Source of the DNA: Coffea arabica
Taxonomy: Eukaryota; Streptophyta; Magnoliopsida; Gentianales; Rubiaceae
Length of the DNA: 64,000 nt
Direction: 5' to 3'
NCBI RefSeq assembly: GCF_036785885.1
Contig: NC_092323.1
Location: 12,656,501 to 12,720,500, forward strand
The notes beneath the pieces were generated by a model that ran no database searches, was not told where the DNA came from, and saw only the letters and a list, made by a program, of their open reading frames with translations. Made by a program: the position numbers and the translations under genes. Positions 61,095 through 64,000 of this stretch are shown piece by piece. Position 1 is the first letter of the stretch. Each line of letters opens with the position of its first letter.

Positions 61095-62326
61095 ATGGCC
61101 TTAGAAACCATAGTTTTTCAACAAGATCCTTTTAGTTATGGTTGTAACCAAGAATTTTGTGACCTATGGGGCCTTGGAATCCATGAAAATCAAGGAAAAA
61201 TCAACTCTGAAATTTTTGAGCAAGGCTTGATAAGTGGGGCTTGGGAGAGCAGCATCAATTCTTCATCGGATACAAGCACTGTTGAGGGATCGATAGCCGG
61301 AAGTAATCTAGCTCCGGTTGTTATGCCTGGCAGGAAGAGAAGAAGGCGGACCAAAAGCTTCAAGAATAAGGAAGAAATGGAGAACCAGCGGATGACTCAC
61401 ATTGCGGTGGAAAGAAATCGCCGGCGACAAATGAATGATTATCTCGCCGTCCTCCGATCGATGATGCCACCTTCCTACGCTCAAAGGGTATATTTTACAC
61501 ACACAACACACACTAATATTTTTTGCATAATTTAGGTGGGTTGGCCATGTATAGGTTCAGGTGCACGTAAAATAATAACGATTAACACAATTCCCAAAGT
61601 TAAGAATCACAAATCTTGAATGATGATGAATGCAGAAACTGACAATATCGGCACTGTTTTTGCGTAATTGAAATGATTAATAATAGTACGACAGTTGCTT
61701 AATTAATTAACCTTTGCTCTTTTAACTTATTAATGTAAGCAGGGGGACCAAGCATCAATCGTAGGGGGAGCCATTAATTTTGTGAAGGAGCTTGAACAAC
61801 TCCTCCAATTCCTTCAATCACACAAACAAGTGAGGCAGCAATCGTCCACCATCCACTCCAAACTCTTCGACAATTTCTTCACTTTTCCTCAGTACTCAAC
61901 TTGTCCAAGTCGGCAAAACATGGATAATTCCATGGCCGCTGACGATGCCATGGCTGAGAAGCACTCTACAATAGCTGATGTTGAAGTGACCATGGCAGAA
62001 AACCATGCCAATATTAAGCTACTGACGAGAAGAAGACCAAAACAGCTATTGACACTAATCACAGGGTTTCACTCTTTGAGCCTTGCCATCCTTCACTTGA
62101 ACATTACTACGAGAGACCATTTGGTACTTTATTCTTTTAGTGTCAAGGTAAGTTCAACTTAGTCTGTAGTTTATTTTGTTTTCTACAAGAATAAGTTTTA
62201 GACGCATTGAACATTTTTGGTACAAAATAGGTTGAAGATGATTGTCAGCTAACTTCAGTGAATGAAATAGCCACTGCTGTGCATGATTTGGTGGGCATGA
62301 TACATGAGGAGGCGGCGTCCAGCTGA
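61095..62326 (+). CDS. bHLH transcription factor, subgroup Ia (bHLH94/bHLH96-like)
   Basis: Three exons, 61095-61487, 61743-62147 and 62231-62326, all phase 0 with GT-AG introns; 297 aa. Residues 78-92 are a basic nuclear-localisation-like run ([15 protein letters not shown]). The bHLH domain spans about 97-158, with His102, Glu106 and Arg110 in the basic helix, the H-E-R pattern for E-box/G-box binding, then [20 protein letters not shown], a subgroup Ia signature shared with bHLH94/96 and, more distantly, the stomatal factors SPCH, MUTE and FAMA. Residues about 209-290 form an ACT-like domain ([39 protein letters not shown]). It lacks the stomatal-factor-specific extensions. The first intron falls within the loop as in relatives. 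Intact. Confidence 0.93.
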
Positions 62327-64000
62327 GAAGAAAGCTTAAATATGGTGCCGTGCCATGCCATGCCATCCATCACCCCAGCCTTTCATCTTCCATTATTCTT
62401 GAAAACTAGCTGTTATCTTCATTATTGTCACAACCATTCTGTCCTTTGCAATATTTTTATATATATAAAATTTGAAGTAAATAGATTTGCAATTGTTAAT
62501 TTTTAATTCTATGTTTTTCAGAGGAATATTCTGTTCCCGTTCCATGCAATGGCTAATTCCTAATTTGTTTTGCCAACTAGAACACTAATAATTGTGAAAA
62601 GTTGAAAACTTCTCAAAATTCTGTGCCATCAAAAGCCAACTGAATGTCACATCAATTGAAAACATGGGCCACTCAAGGTGGGCCTACTTGATTGAGACAT
62701 GACCCAAAGTTTACGCCTCCGAATCCTGGTAGCACCCTAATAATTTTCTAGAGTCTAATATTCTAGCGTTTCATTTTCATTAACGATATTCTTACGTTCT
62801 TGTGTAAAAGATTACAAAAGAGGTAAATATCAAACAAGGCTTATGAGGAATGTGAGATAAAAAAAATAATTAAAAATTGTGATTATGAAAAAAGTAAAAT
62901 TTTTTTTTAGAAAACTCCAATCCAAACAAGGCTTCGGAAGGTCCAGATTTTACCCAAATCGCGTGATTTGATGAATGTGAGATTTAAAAAAATGATTCAA
63001 AAATGTCATTATGAAAAGCGTAAAATTTTTCTTTGCAAAACACCAATCCAAACAAGGCTTTAAAAGGCCCAAAATTCACCTAAATCACGCAATTTGATGA
63101 ATGTGTGATTAAAAAAAAAAAGATTCAAAAACGTGATTATGAAAAACTTTTAAAAAAAAATTTGGAAAAACTCCAATCCAAACAAGGCTTCAAAAGGTCC
63201 AAAATTACCCAAGTACCTTATACCAGCAATGAAGTATGTATTTGTTAATTTTGTGGGGAGTTTTTCATTAAGGTATATCTGTCAATTTTGTGGGGGAATC
63301 TTTCAATATGATCACGAATGGGAAAGATCTTGTGTACCAAAAAATCACAAGCATATGGACCCACGACCTTTTTTTTTTTGGTTTTGGATTGTATGAGGAA
63401 ACTGAGTCGTTGCCTTCCCCAAATTTGGTACTTCTCGGGATGGTGGCTGTGGGTCTCTAAAAGGTTGAAAGTTTGCAAATAATTCGTCGTTTGCTGCAAA
63501 ATGAAAATACCAATATGATTGCAGAACTGCCAACCAGTTACGGTTAGAAAAGGGTTTTATTTCCAAAGCAATATCTGCATCACGTCAGATAATTATGAAC
63601 TAAATTGGCAGCTGATAAGGCAAAGTCATGACTCATGAGTTCCAAGTTGACCGGTCGAGAGGAAAGTCACTCTATTTTTTTTTCTTTTTTCTCCTTTTTA
63701 ACTAAAGAAGAAGAGCTATTATGATTTCTTTAAGAATAAATTTTATATATACTGACGATGATGTATGTATTATTACGATTGGATATACGATATATACGTA
63801 AAATTTATGTTTCAAATTCAAATTCGAATTATATATATCATGCATTTAATAGTAAAAGTATATATACCGTTAATATACAAAAAATTAATCATTTCTTTAA
63901 TGAGTACTATAATGTTATTATCACGAAAATGCTGAAAAAGCCCCTAGAGTTTCAAGATATTAATTTAATGGTCAGACTTTAGAGCTGCTGTGGAGGTGGA
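62327..64000. other. Downstream intergenic region
   Basis: bHLH 3' UTR first, with '(gccat)n'-like 'gccgtgccatgccatgccat' at 62347-62366. Then AT-rich DNA with the tandem repeat described separately. No gene. Confidence 0.5.
62833..63215. repeat. Tandem repeat, about 126-130 bp, three copies plus a partial
   Basis: 'aacaaggctt' recurs at 62833, 62925, 63051 and 63181, each followed by 'gatgaatgtg' or 'gaggaatgtg', 'gattatgaaaa' and 'ctccaatcca'. The first copy is shortened to 92 bp. Confidence 0.85.

Overview
This window is plant nuclear DNA, most likely from a core eudicot. The evidence is split genes with GT-AG introns, AT-rich intergenic DNA, and plant-type LTR retrotransposons, Helitrons, MULEs, hAT elements, Stowaway-type MITEs and tRNA-derived SINEs, together with plant-specific families (MIZ1/DUF617, bHLH subgroup Ia, the fascin-like GH5 family). 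A PH1-type P3B-ATPase fits a species that pumps protons into its vacuole for flower or fruit acidity. An asterid is my guess, but this is inference only.

Genes. Four protein-coding genes look intact: a MIZ1-like gene (5365-6075, +), a PH1-like vacuolar P3B-ATPase (8 exons, 38987-45213, +, 938 aa as modelled), a secreted GH5 glycosidase with a fascin-like domain (10 exons, 45511-50135, -, 534 aa as modelled) and a bHLH94/96-like transcription factor (3 exons, 61095-62326, +, 297 aa). The ATPase and GH5 genes converge with 297 bp between stop codons. Broken genes are an OEP24 fragment (3696-4042) inside a MULE, a FIS1 fragment (29224-29730, -) inside a Helitron, a PMT-type methyltransferase fragment (52353-52975) split by a SINE, a LINE 3' remnant (about 25380-25840) and the 3' tail of a second MIZ1-like gene (37130-37160 and downstream).

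Layout. The left 38 kb is an old direct duplication: copy A about 590-8400 and copy B about 25110-38400, with a scrap of a possible further copy at 1-60. Each copy has since taken different insertions, and in two cases the other copy keeps the empty site: a 5.26-kb Helitron in B (empty in A at 1487/1488) and a hAT remnant in A (empty in B near 37577-37590). Between the copies lie a young deleted Ty1-copia element (9151-12583, LTRs differing at 1 of 147 positions) and a three-layer nest: a gypsy-type element (12780-24384) interrupted by a Sirevirus-like copia derivative (14455-20491), itself interrupted by an inverted solo LTR of the gypsy family (16679-17995).

From 38.9 to 50.3 kb is a compact gene pair. 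From 50.3 to 61 kb is mostly non-coding, AT-rich DNA with gene and transposon scraps. The bHLH gene and a roughly 126-bp tandem repeat occupy the last 3 kb. The four intact genes have no evident shared pathway. The main interest is the reciprocal insertion history of the duplication, the gene-capturing elements and the PH1-type pump.
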